A program made the translations under genes and the position numbers. Below the pieces are notes generated by a model. The model had not been told where the DNA came from and did not search any database. It saw only the letters and a program-made list of their open reading frames with translations. This document shows, one piece after another, positions 1 to 6,492 of a stretch of DNA of 8,407 nucleotides. Every line of letters starts with the position of its first letter. Positions within the stretch are counted from its first letter, which is position 1. Source of the DNA: Ruminococcus sp. (lineage in GTDB: Bacteria; Bacillota; Clostridia; Oscillospirales; Acutalibacteraceae); the NCBI GenBank assembly GCA_017380355.1, contig JAFOED010000160.1, positions 1-8,407 of the forward strand. Reading direction: 5' to 3'.

Positions 1-472
1 ATAGTTTTGCCATATTATACACAAGCTCAACGTTATCGCACTCAGAGTCTCCTGTGTGAGTGACAACAGGCAGAGAATACTTGCTGGCTAGTTCGATATA
101 GCTTCTGATTTGTTCGCTGTCAAAACGGAGCTTAGAGTGGTATGGGTGGAATTTAATAGCGACTATGATATCGAGATTTTCTTTTAAAAGCGGTTCTATA
201 GTGCTAACGTCTTCGTACGGATTAACCCACAAAGCGATTGAAATTCTTCCCTCGTTTTTGCGTGCAAAGTTAATCGCTTTAAGATTGGTTTTTACGTGGT
301 TTTTACACAAAAGTTTAGGGATACGACGCTGTTTGTGGTCGTGGGTAACACACTCGGTATTTGATACGATACAGTGGTCGATATCGTATTTATCAATCAT
401 ATACATAATGTCAGACTCTTTCATATTAAAGCCTAAAGATATGCCGATGTGGGTGTGTGTATCGATAATCAT
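1..472 (-). CDS. amidohydrolase-2 family metal-dependent hydrolase (N-terminal 157 residues, cut by window edge)
   Basis: The reverse strand reads open from the ATG at 472 to the left edge, giving 157 residues without a stop. It begins MIIDTHTHIG, the HxH metal-binding motif (His6, His8) after the first beta strand of a TIM-barrel hydrolase. IKFHP (Lys107, His109) and VVTHTGDSE (His139) follow at the spacing seen in amidohydrolase-2 / COG2159 proteins, which are cytoplasmic and act on varied carboxylated or cyclic substrates. No signal peptide is present. The start is fixed by AGGAGG at 478-483, five bases upstream, and a promoter just beyond. The C-terminal half, with the last metal and catalytic residues, lies outside the window, so the substrate cannot be guessed. 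It is separated from the CotH genes by a terminator and its own promoter, so it is an independent transcription unit. Confidence 0.85.
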   Translation of the reverse strand, partial: MIIDTHTHIGISLGFNMKESDIMYMIDKYDIDHCIVSNTECVTHDHKQRRIPKLLCKNHVKTNLKAINFARKNEGRISIALWVNPYEDVSTIEPLLKENLDIIVAIKFHPYHSKLRFDSEQIRSYIELASKYSLPVVTHTGDSECDNVELVYNMAKL

Positions 473-498
473 AGCGTCCTCCTAAAAGTTCTACATAT

Positions 499-527
499 AA
501 TATACTGCTGTTTTGCGTGGTGGTCAA
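499..527 (-). promoter_or_regulatory. sigma-A-type promoter of the amidohydrolase gene
   Basis: The reverse strand shows TTGACC (522-527) and TATATT (499-504) with exactly 17 bases between them. It lies just downstream of the preceding terminator and about 27 bases upstream of the start codon, leaving a short leader with AGGAGG at 478-483. Confidence 0.8.
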
Positions 528-536
528 TAGAAAAAA

Positions 537-560
537 CCGACTAAAGACGGCTTTAGTCGG
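537..560 (-). terminator. intrinsic terminator of the CotH operon (symmetrical, could work both ways)
   Basis: A perfect 10-bp stem, CCGACTAAAG / CTTTAGTCGG, closes a 4-base loop. It is flanked by an A run at 531-536, which reads as six T on the minus strand, and by TTTTT at 561-565 on the plus strand. It sits 18 bases past the stop codon of the downstream CotH gene and before the amidohydrolase promoter. Confidence 0.92.
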
Positions 561-578
561 TTTTTGTAGTTTTAAGTA

Positions 579-2558
579 TTAGAGCTCTTCAAAACGTCCA
601 ACAAGGAAGAGTTGGATGCGTGAAGCATCAACTACAGTGATGTCGTCGTCTAAGTCAACATCAGCAGCTTTTGCGCCTGTGTCGGATAAAGTCTTCTTGC
701 CTACTAAATAGAGCTGAATTAATGAAGCGTCGACTACGGTAACTTCGCCATCGTCGTCAGCATCGCCTTTGAGTACTGGAATCTCACTTGGAGTGTAGTC
801 TTTAAAGTACTGTGATGACATCCACGCTACACGTGAGTTTGTCCAGTCGATCATATACTGATATTCAGCGTCAAAAACGTATTCATCATAGAATGTATAA
901 TTACTGTCCTGACTGTAGTCAACACCGATTACCTGACCGAACTTGTTATATGTATAGGTTGCGTGACACTGCTTGAGCATTGTGTGGTCAGCAATCCACT
1001 GTGGCTCCTGAATAATATCCCAACGGATGAAGTTCATATCTGCACTCTTTTTCAGATAGTTTTTGTAAACATCTGCTGAGTAAAGCTCTGTGTTATCTAA
1101 ACCTGTACCGTTTAATTTGTTCTCGATAGCAGGAACAAACTGTTCAAACCAAACAGTTGGAATCATTTCGTTTAATGCGTCACATTTAGCGACAGATTCT
1201 TTTAAGAAGTTAGGACCACGGTAGCCGTTTTTGTGTTTAGCAAACCAGCCTGTAGGTTCTTCGTAGTCGTTGATTTTAAGATTTTTGAGGTCGCCTTCAA
1301 CACCCTGAGCGTTACCTAAAGAGTTATCATAGTCCCAGACAGGAGAAGCATAGAACTTGTAATGACCTGTACTATCCGGCTTGTATACGAAGAAGAAAGA
1401 ACCTGCACCAGCATCCCAGTTTTTGCCTAGCTCGTTGATGAGGTAAACCTGTGCGAGAGATTCGATATCAATATAGTCATTAACGTTAGTAGCATTTTCT
1501 GTTACCTTTTTGTACATAAGGTCGTACTTAGCTTTGATGAAACGCTGAACCTTAGAGTAGCCATCATCACCTTCTTCAAGCTCAGGAGCTTTCATTGTGA
1601 GATTGTTGCCGTTGCCTGCTCTGACAGTAAAGTCGTCATCGTCAGGACCAGCGTCGATTTCACAAACAAACTCGAAATATGATTGTGAGCCATCTAAATA
1701 GTTTAAGTAGTCTTCGTCATCAATATCAGGCATAAGGGTGTTTTTGCCGACGTCTACTTTTTCACACATCTGGTAGTTACCGAGGTATTCACCGTTTACG
1801 TAAAATTCAACGAAACGAGAGTCAGAAGCGTATGGTACGCTGATTTCATCAGCAAGGTCGTATAATAAGCGGTTACGGTTAAGAGAAGCGTCCTGGAAGT
1901 TAGAAATGAGGGAGAATTTCTTACATTTCTGCATTGTGCCAACCTCTACTGCGTCATCGTATGTTACGTTGAAGCCTTTTTTGTCAGCATCCCAGGAAGT
2001 GTTGCCTCTGCCTTTGATTTTCTTAACGCCTGTTGTGTCGATGTTACCCTTATCATCTAACACAGCACCTGTAGCCTTAGCGTCGTTTGATTTATCATCG
2101 GTGAGGTAATCCCACAGATTCATACCTTCAAAATCAGCAGTGTTGTTAACAAACAAAGCGCCCTCTGCACTTGAGCGCATAATAACTGCTGTGTAGTTTT
2201 TATTTCCTACTGTAATTGTGAAGTCTTTATTTTCTTCGTAAGGAACCTTTGCGCTGGTTCCAGAAGCGATTTTAATGTTATTTACTGTAGCAGCGCTTGA
2301 AAAAGCGTTGTAAATTTCGATTTCTTCTGCGTTTGTAGCGGCAGGCATAAAGAAGTACATTTTTGAGTCTTTTTCATACCACTTAACCCATGCTTCTGTG
2401 TCCTCTCCGTCGTATGCGTGTGCGTACAGGTCAGCTGTAACCGCAACAGTAACAGAGGAAGAAGCGACTGCTTCTTCTGCACAACCTGTAATTATGGTCA
2501 GCGAAAACGCTGAAAGCACCATAACAATACAGAGCATAATACTTACTAATTTTTTCAT
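579..2558 (-). CDS. CotH-family kinase-like protein with C-terminal dockerin and probable lipoprotein signal (659 aa)
   Basis: Probable secreted or surface-attached member of the CotH family, atypical protein kinases first known from Bacillus spore coats. The N-terminus (MKKLV..., hydrophobic 4-23) ends in ITGC at 23-26, a full lipobox match, so the protein may be lipid-anchored at Cys26. Residues 44-150 form a beta-rich pre-domain. The CotH core (about 150-590) has RGNTSW (184-189) followed by KKGFN (193-197), GNYQMCEKVD with Glu266, NWD (380-382) and WDYDNSLG (408-415), the acidic motif expected to bind metal. All family motifs I can recognise are kept, so it may be active; this is inference. 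A two-repeat dockerin starts at 598: GDADDDGEVTVVDAS, then ADVDLDDDITVVDAS, ending at the C-terminus. It lies 61 bp downstream of a paralogous CotH gene, probably in one operon, with a possible promoter of its own. Start: ATG with GAGAGG at 2568-2573. The substrate is unknown. Confidence 0.9.
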   Translation of the reverse strand: MKKLVSIMLCIVMVLSAFSLTIITGCAEEAVASSSVTVAVTADLYAHAYDGEDTEAWVKWYEKDSKMYFFMPAATNAEEIEIYNAFSSAATVNNIKIASGTSAKVPYEENKDFTITVGNKNYTAVIMRSSAEGALFVNNTADFEGMNLWDYLTDDKSNDAKATGAVLDDKGNIDTTGVKKIKGRGNTSWDADKKGFNVTYDDAVEVGTMQKCKKFSLISNFQDASLNRNRLLYDLADEISVPYASDSRFVEFYVNGEYLGNYQMCEKVDVGKNTLMPDIDDEDYLNYLDGSQSYFEFVCEIDAGPDDDDFTVRAGNGNNLTMKAPELEEGDDGYSKVQRFIKAKYDLMYKKVTENATNVNDYIDIESLAQVYLINELGKNWDAGAGSFFFVYKPDSTGHYKFYASPVWDYDNSLGNAQGVEGDLKNLKINDYEEPTGWFAKHKNGYRGPNFLKESVAKCDALNEMIPTVWFEQFVPAIENKLNGTGLDNTELYSADVYKNYLKKSADMNFIRWDIIQEPQWIADHTMLKQCHATYTYNKFGQVIGVDYSQDSNYTFYDEYVFDAEYQYMIDWTNSRVAWMSSQYFKDYTPSEIPVLKGDADDDGEVTVVDASLIQLYLVGKKTLSDTGAKAADVDLDDDITVVDASRIQLFLVGRFEEL

Positions 2559-2575
2559 TTTATCAATCCTCTCAA

Positions 2576-2605
2576 ATTCATCCCCACCAAGTGGCAGGGA
2601 TGAAT
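2576..2605 (-). other. stem-loop between the two CotH genes, next to the downstream ribosome binding site
   Basis: ATTCATCCC (2576-2584) pairs perfectly with GGGATGAAT (2597-2605) as a 9-bp stem around a 12-base loop, in which a further short CCAC/GTGG pairing is possible. On the minus strand the stem ends two bases before GAGAGG, the ribosome binding site of the downstream CotH gene. Only three T follow on the minus strand, so it is not a convincing terminator. It may stabilise or process the mRNA, or tune translation. Confidence 0.6.
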
Positions 2606-2633
2606 CTTATATTAGTATTTTAAAATTCTTCAA
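2606..2633 (-). promoter_or_regulatory. possible internal promoter of the downstream CotH gene
   Basis: On the minus strand TTGAAG (2628-2633) and TATAAG (2606-2611) are 16 bases apart and straddle the stop codon of the upstream CotH gene. Both boxes are partial matches in AT-rich DNA, so this may be chance. If real, the downstream gene could be transcribed alone, starting inside or beside the stem-loop at 2576-2605. Confidence 0.35.
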
Positions 2634-5600
2634 TTATTTTAGCGATAAAGCGCTGGATGACAGTAGCGTCTACAACGTTTACTGCGTTGTTGTGGTCAAC
2701 GTCTGCATTTGTTTTTTGCTGGTCATTCATTGTAATAATCAGAGCAACAGCCTGCTGGATAACAGTAGCATCCATTACGGAAATCTCACCGTCTAAGTTA
2801 GTGTCACCGAGCTTATATGTTACTTCTTTCTTTGTACCGCTGATAAGGATGTTGTTAAGTGCTAGCTCGCCACCTGTAGGGTCAACGTCAGTAGTGCTAC
2901 CACTTACTGTCACGTTAGATACAGGGACTAAGCGTAAGATGACTGTCTCTTTGTCGTCGATTTCGCTTGTGAGTGCTGTGTTTTCGAAATAAGGAGTCAT
3001 AAGCTTACGCTTGCTCATCTCGATAGTAGCAGAAACGTTTTCCATATCTGTGAAAGTTTCGCCGTCGAAGCTGTACTGCATCTTCCATGAAGCAGGACAT
3101 TTCTTTGAACCTGCCATATATGCAGTAAACTCGATGTTCTCGTAACCCTTTGTGGAGATTTCAAACTGAACATATGGAGTTCCCCAGAGGTTGTTTTTGC
3201 CTGCTGGCATAATCGGAACGATGTTGACACCATTTGTGCCGTATTCAGCGATTGACCACTCGAGTGAACGAGGGTTAACACCGTCTATTGTGCCTCTTAA
3301 TGTACCATTTCCTGTTGTAGCCTTATAGCCGTCTTCCTTTGTGCCGTACTCGTCGAGCTTTTCTTCAGCTACTTTATCTGTAGGGTTAAACTGCCAAGCA
3401 GCGATAGCGTTTGTTAAGTCGAGTTCAGGCTCTTCGTCAGGAAGTGGTGGCTCAGTAGGTGGTTCTGTTTCCGGTTCGGTAGGTGGTTCTGTTGGTTTGA
3501 TTTCAGATGGTGTATACTCATCAAAATATTCATTTGACAGCCAAGCTGCACGTGAGTTTGCCCAGTCAAGCATAAACTTGAACTCGTCAGTGAAGCTGTA
3601 TTTTGTGTATTTTGTGTCTGTTGAATTCTGTTTGTAGTTAACACCTGTTACCTGACCGTGCTCGTTATATGTGTAAGTAGCGGTGGACTGTCTTAAAGAT
3701 GTGTGGTTTGCAATCCAGCCAGAGTCTGTGACCATATCCCAACGCTTGTAGTTCATGTCAGCACTTTTTACGAGGTAGCTTAAATAAACGTCAGCAGAGT
3801 AGAGCTCTGTGTTGTCTAAACCTGTACCGTTCAACTTGTTTTCAATAGCAGGAACGAACTGCTCAAACCATACGGTAGGAACCATTTCGTTTAACGCGTC
3901 ACAGTTTTTGATTGAGTCCGTGAGGAAGTTTGGTCCGCTGTAACCGTTCTTAAGACTTGAGAACCAGCCTGTAGGCTGTTTGTAGTCTTTGATACCGAGT
4001 GAATTCAAGTCACTTGAAACGCCGTTTGCATTGCCTAAAGAGTTGTCGTAGTCCCATACCGGTGAAGCAAAGAACTTGTAGTGGCCTGTACTATCCGGCT
4101 TGTATACAAAGTAGAAAGAACCTGCACCAGAGTCCCAGTTCTTACCGAATTCGTTGATAAGGTAAACCTGAGCGAGGGATTCGATGTCAATGTAGTCGTC
4201 TACATCACTTGCGTTTGAAGTGATTTTGTTCCACATTGTGTCGTACTTGCCCTTGATGTAGTTTTTAACTGCGTTGTAGTCAGGGTCGCCTGTAGTAAGT
4301 TCAGGAGACTTCATTGTAACCTTGTTACGGTTGCCCATTGTAATTGAAAAATCGTCAGCAGATGGAGCGTTGTCGATTTCACAAACGAATGAGAAGTCGC
4401 TCTGTGAACCATCAACGAAGTTCAGGTAATCTTCTTCGTCAACTTCAGGGATGAGAGTGTTTTTACCTACGTCTACCTTTTCACATACCATATAGTTACC
4501 AATGTAAGAACCATTGATGTAAACTTCAGTAAATCGTGAGTCAGAAGCGTATGGTACACCTATTTCATCAGCAAGGTCATAAAGTATTCTGTTACGAGCA
4601 AGAGCAGGATCCTGGAAGTTTGAAATGATAGAGAATTTTTTGCACTTTTGCATACCATCAAGAGAGATAGCAGAATCGAAGTTTAAGTTAAATCCCTTCT
4701 TGTCGGCATGCCACGATGTGTTTCCTCTGCCCTTGATTTTCTTGATACCTGTTGGATCGAGATTGCCCTCATCGTCTAATGTTGCACAAGTAGCTGAGGT
4801 GTAGTTTTCTTTGTCAGCTGTGAGATAACCCCACAGGTCTTCACCGTTGAAATCTGATGGATTATTGATAAACATTGCAGCCTCTGCAGATGAACGCATA
4901 AAGATAGCTGTGTATGTTTTGCTGTTACCTTTAACAGTATAGCTCTTACCTTCAGTATAGTTTACTGTGCCTACAGCACCAGGAGCGATAGTAACATCAC
5001 CGAAAACCATATCTGTTGAGTATGCGTTGTAAATCTGCGCTTGAGAGCTGTTAGCGGATGTAGGCATAAAGAAGTAATGAGTGCCACTTACATCATACCA
5101 TTTTACCCAAGCGTCAGCGTCACTAGAGTCGTCTGTTGCGTGAGCAAAAAGACCGGTAACACCGTTACCTGTAGCAGCATTAACCTTTGGTGTTCCGATA
5201 GTTACTGTAGCTGTATCAGTACCGATACCGAGCACTTTACCTGAGTTATCAGTAGCGGTTACGGTAGCACTGATGCTTACCAAGCCATTTTTCTCAGCTG
5301 TGAATGTGTAAGTTTTTGTTGTGCTTACTACTTCGCCGTTTGCTTTGATTTCGTATGCGTAGTTAACGCCATCTTTTTCAGCAAGTTCGACAGTTGCTGT
5401 GAATGTGTCACCAATATCACCCTTATTAGATGAAAGCGTGAGTGTAGGGTTAACGGTTAAATCGTAGTAAGAAAGCTTTTCGCCTTTATCGTCCCATGTT
5501 GTACCGCCATCAATAGTAACCATATTGTAGCCTGCAGCAAAATCTTCGGCTGTGAGTAAGATAGAGCAGTTCCAAAGCTTTATGTCATTACCACGCCAGA

Positions 5601-5931
5601 AACGCATAGCTGTTTTACCAGCGTCAGCGGCTGTGACTGTGTAGGAGTACACTCCGCTTTCTGCGTCGTATTCCACACCTGTGCGTGGGTCATACTTAGA
5701 CTTATCAGCGTCAGCGATGATAACGGATACTCCTCCGTTGTCAGCACGTGAGTACTGAGTAAAGTTAACGTACATAATAGGGTTTGAAGCAGTCCATTCT
5801 TCAGGGGAGACAATCTTCATGTAGAGAGTGTCGCCCTCTTTGAAAGAGACAGTTTCTGCAGATGACGGTAAAATCGCGAAAGCGCTGAGTACCATCATCA
5901 GAACCAGAAGCAAGGACATAAATTTCTTCAT
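2620..5931 (-). CDS. large modular secreted CotH-family kinase-like protein with C-terminal dockerin (1103 aa)
   Basis: Exported multi-module CotH protein. Signal peptide MKKFMSLLLVLMM... with likely cleavage after PSSA near residue 25 and no lipobox. Residues about 30-157: an aromatic-rich module opening GDTLYMK and containing MRFWRGND, resembling starch-binding-type modules of ruminococcal amylases (inference). About 160-248: an Ig-like strand-rich module. About 261-811: CotH core, roughly 70% identical by eye to the downstream paralog, with RGNTSW (402-407), Glu484 in CEKVD, NWD (598-600) and WDYDNSLG from 626. About 813-837: Thr/Pro/Glu linker. About 840-1035: a beta-sandwich-like module (SWKMQYSFDGETFT). 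From 1042: a dockerin with GDTNLDGEISVMDAT and ADVDHNNAVNVVDAT. The ATG at 5931 was chosen because GAGGTGG (5937-5943) lies five bases upstream; a GTG at 5940 lies inside that site. It is first in the CotH operon and divergent from the LytTR operon. Known for the family: some CotH proteins phosphorylate Ser in other secreted proteins. The substrate here is unknown. Confidence 0.9.
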   Translation of the reverse strand: MKKFMSLLLVLMMVLSAFAILPSSAETVSFKEGDTLYMKIVSPEEWTASNPIMYVNFTQYSRADNGGVSVIIADADKSKYDPRTGVEYDAESGVYSYTVTAADAGKTAMRFWRGNDIKLWNCSILLTAEDFAAGYNMVTIDGGTTWDDKGEKLSYYDLTVNPTLTLSSNKGDIGDTFTATVELAEKDGVNYAYEIKANGEVVSTTKTYTFTAEKNGLVSISATVTATDNSGKVLGIGTDTATVTIGTPKVNAATGNGVTGLFAHATDDSSDADAWVKWYDVSGTHYFFMPTSANSSQAQIYNAYSTDMVFGDVTIAPGAVGTVNYTEGKSYTVKGNSKTYTAIFMRSSAEAAMFINNPSDFNGEDLWGYLTADKENYTSATCATLDDEGNLDPTGIKKIKGRGNTSWHADKKGFNLNFDSAISLDGMQKCKKFSIISNFQDPALARNRILYDLADEIGVPYASDSRFTEVYINGSYIGNYMVCEKVDVGKNTLIPEVDEEDYLNFVDGSQSDFSFVCEIDNAPSADDFSITMGNRNKVTMKSPELTTGDPDYNAVKNYIKGKYDTMWNKITSNASDVDDYIDIESLAQVYLINEFGKNWDSGAGSFYFVYKPDSTGHYKFFASPVWDYDNSLGNANGVSSDLNSLGIKDYKQPTGWFSSLKNGYSGPNFLTDSIKNCDALNEMVPTVWFEQFVPAIENKLNGTGLDNTELYSADVYLSYLVKSADMNYKRWDMVTDSGWIANHTSLRQSTATYTYNEHGQVTGVNYKQNSTDTKYTKYSFTDEFKFMLDWANSRAAWLSNEYFDEYTPSEIKPTEPPTEPETEPPTEPPLPDEEPELDLTNAIAAWQFNPTDKVAEEKLDEYGTKEDGYKATTGNGTLRGTIDGVNPRSLEWSIAEYGTNGVNIVPIMPAGKNNLWGTPYVQFEISTKGYENIEFTAYMAGSKKCPASWKMQYSFDGETFTDMENVSATIEMSKRKLMTPYFENTALTSEIDDKETVILRLVPVSNVTVSGSTTDVDPTGGELALNNILISGTKKEVTYKLGDTNLDGEISVMDATVIQQAVALIITMNDQQKTNADVDHNNAVNVVDATVIQRFIAKIIEEF
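3449..3493 (-). repeat. two 21-base direct repeats, 24-bp period, encoding the Thr/Pro/Glu linker
   Basis: On the plus strand 3449-3469 and 3473-3493 are the same 21-base unit with two mismatches. They encode alternating TEPPTEP blocks of the linker between the CotH core and the C-terminal module. Such linkers are flexible spacers in cellulosomal proteins, and the repeat can lengthen or shorten in whole codons. Confidence 0.75.
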
Positions 5932-6020
5932 AAAATCCACCTCATTGTAGTGATATTTTTATAAAACGGATGAGCAAAAAACTGCATAGTAATCAGCTTT
6001 TTAAACATCTATGCTTATAC

Positions 6021-6051
6021 AATATAAGTATACATTAAAGGTGGGGGTCAA
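6021..6051 (-). promoter_or_regulatory. probable promoter of the CotH operon
   Basis: The minus strand shows TTGACC (6046-6051), the same -35 hexamer as the amidohydrolase promoter, followed after 18 or 19 bases by TTATAT or TATATT (6021-6027). The spacing is slightly long. A CTTATA-CAA-TATAAG inverted repeat (6014-6028) overlaps the -10 region and could mark an operator. Confidence 0.5.
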
Positions 6052-6087
6052 TTCCATAAACATAATACACAAGTTTTTTGTATACTT
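6026..6087. repeat. 9-bp inverted repeat pair AAGTATACA ... TGTATACTT flanking the CotH -35 box
   Basis: AAGTATACA at 6026-6034 and its exact reverse complement at 6079-6087 are separated by 44 bp that include the CotH -35 hexamer. Each contains the palindrome GTATAC. This could be a paired operator, but in AT-rich DNA a chance match is possible. Confidence 0.4.
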
Positions 6088-6108
6088 TTTGTAGAAGTAA
6101 ACAAATGA

Positions 6109-6171
6109 TAGTAATTTTTTAAATTTTACTACGCATTTTTTGCATCTTACACATCGTTTTTTACCACTAAC
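6109..6171 (+). repeat. three 21-bp periodic repeats with T6 tracts, candidate LytTR operator or curved DNA
   Basis: Units 6109-6129, 6130-6150 and 6151-6171 each carry TTTTTT at the same offset (6115, 6136, 6157) and end TTAC, TTAC and TAAC. Units one and two match at 15 of 21 positions, two and three at 12 of 21. The array ends 10 bp before the -35 box of the LytTR operon. Known: LytTR regulators bind paired direct repeats about two helical turns apart. Inference: this may be the autoregulatory site; phased T tracts could instead simply bend the DNA. The units match the published LytTR half-site only loosely. Confidence 0.45.
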
Positions 6172-6181
6172 AGGATTTTGT

Positions 6182-6210
6182 AAGACAAATTCGAATTGTT
6201 TTCATATACT
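6182..6210 (+). promoter_or_regulatory. probable promoter of the small membrane protein / LytTR operon
   Basis: AAGACA (6182-6187) and TATACT (6205-6210) are 17 bases apart, matching 4 of 6 and 5 of 6 consensus bases. The predicted start near 6217 leaves a leader of about 45 bases that ends in AAGGAGG. Confidence 0.55.
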
Positions 6211-6263
6211 GTGGACAGTTCAAACGAACACAGCAAAACAAAAACCAGAAGGAGGGAAGAAAA

Positions 6264-6443
6264 ATGGAAAGTATAACAAAGTTTATCCGACTTGTATTTA
6301 AAGCGGTGTCGCTTGCTATGGGAGTTGCTGTTGTAGCACTACTTATTATGAACAAAATTGATACCCATAACGCCCTTATGCTGTTAGGAATCGGCGTTGC
6401 AGGCTCTGGTGTGGCTCATCTTATGGATAGGAGTGACAAATAA
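6264..6443 (+). CDS. small two-helix membrane protein leading the LytTR operon (59 aa)
   Basis: A short gene with a very strong ribosome binding site (AAGGAGG at 6249-6255, eight bases before the ATG). The product starts MESITKFIRLVFKAVSLAMG and ends HLMDRSDK. Two hydrophobic stretches, about 10-30 and 36-53, are separated by the polar turn NKIDTHN, so it probably forms a membrane hairpin. I cannot assign it to a named family with certainty. It precedes the LytTR gene by 49 bp on the same strand, and the main LytTR promoter appears to overlap its last codons. A role as an extra membrane partner of the LytTR-DUF3021 pair is inference from context only. Confidence 0.75.
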   Translation: MESITKFIRLVFKAVSLAMGVAVVALLIMNKIDTHNALMLLGIGVAGSGVAHLMDRSDK

Positions 6444-6461
6444 AAAACAAAGTTGTATAAT
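6433..6461 (+). promoter_or_regulatory. strong internal promoter in front of the LytTR gene, with palindrome over the -10 box
   Basis: GTGACA (6433-6438) and a perfect TATAAT (6456-6461) are 17 bases apart. The -35 box lies inside the last codons of the small membrane protein gene. The -10 box sits in the palindrome TTGTAT-A-ATACAA (6453-6465), which could be an operator. The leader would be about 25 bases, with GAGG at 6481-6484. Confidence 0.7.
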
Positions 6462-6492
6462 ACAAAGAGATTTAATATGAGAGGTAGAATTT

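Larger units (their letters stand above)
5932..6263. other. 332-bp divergent intergenic region between the CotH and LytTR operons
   Basis: I see no credible gene here. The stretch is AT-rich and holds a promoter for each direction (6021-6051 minus, 6182-6210 plus), a 9-bp inverted repeat pair (6026-6034 and 6079-6087), two TTTTTGTA copies 11 bp apart (6075-6082 and 6086-6093) and a three-unit 21-bp periodic array (6109-6171). The CotH side has a leader of about 80 bases. The LytTR side has a leader of about 45 bases containing the small inverted repeat GTTC-AAAC-GAAC. Confidence 0.7.

Noticed and set aside
165..485. Plus-strand open frame of 106 codons
   Set aside because: It is the antisense of the amidohydrolase gene, which shows HxH, KFHP and THTG motifs in order and has a ribosome binding site and promoter; the plus frame has none.
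2398..2796. Plus-strand open frame of 132 codons spanning the junction of the two CotH genes
   Set aside because: It overlaps the signal peptide of one gene and the dockerin of the other, lacks a ribosome binding site, and its product has no recognisable features.
3341..3637. Plus-strand Ser/Gly/Val-rich frame
   Set aside because: Its low-complexity sequence is the antisense of the Thr/Pro/Glu linker of the CotH protein.
780..5151. The two 1.65-kb similar stretches as a mobile element
   Set aside because: They are coding paralogs diverged at many codons with no terminal inverted repeats, target duplications or transposase; tandem gene duplication explains them.
5932..5940. GTG at 5940 as start of the large CotH protein, adding three residues
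   Set aside because: The GTG lies within the ribosome binding site GAGGTGG; the ATG at 5931 has the correct five-base spacing and starts a standard MKK signal peptide.
5984..6014. GCATAG / CTATGC hairpin in the CotH leader followed by a T run on the minus strand, possible attenuator
   Set aside because: Only a 6-bp stem with a 19-base loop, too weak to act as a terminator; no known riboswitch pattern is visible.
6109..6171. CRISPR array for the 21-bp periodic repeats
   Set aside because: Units are contiguous, imperfect and without spacers, and no cas genes are present.
6167..6355. Minus-strand open frame of 62 codons
   Set aside because: It is antisense to the small membrane protein gene and its promoter, and has no ribosome binding site.
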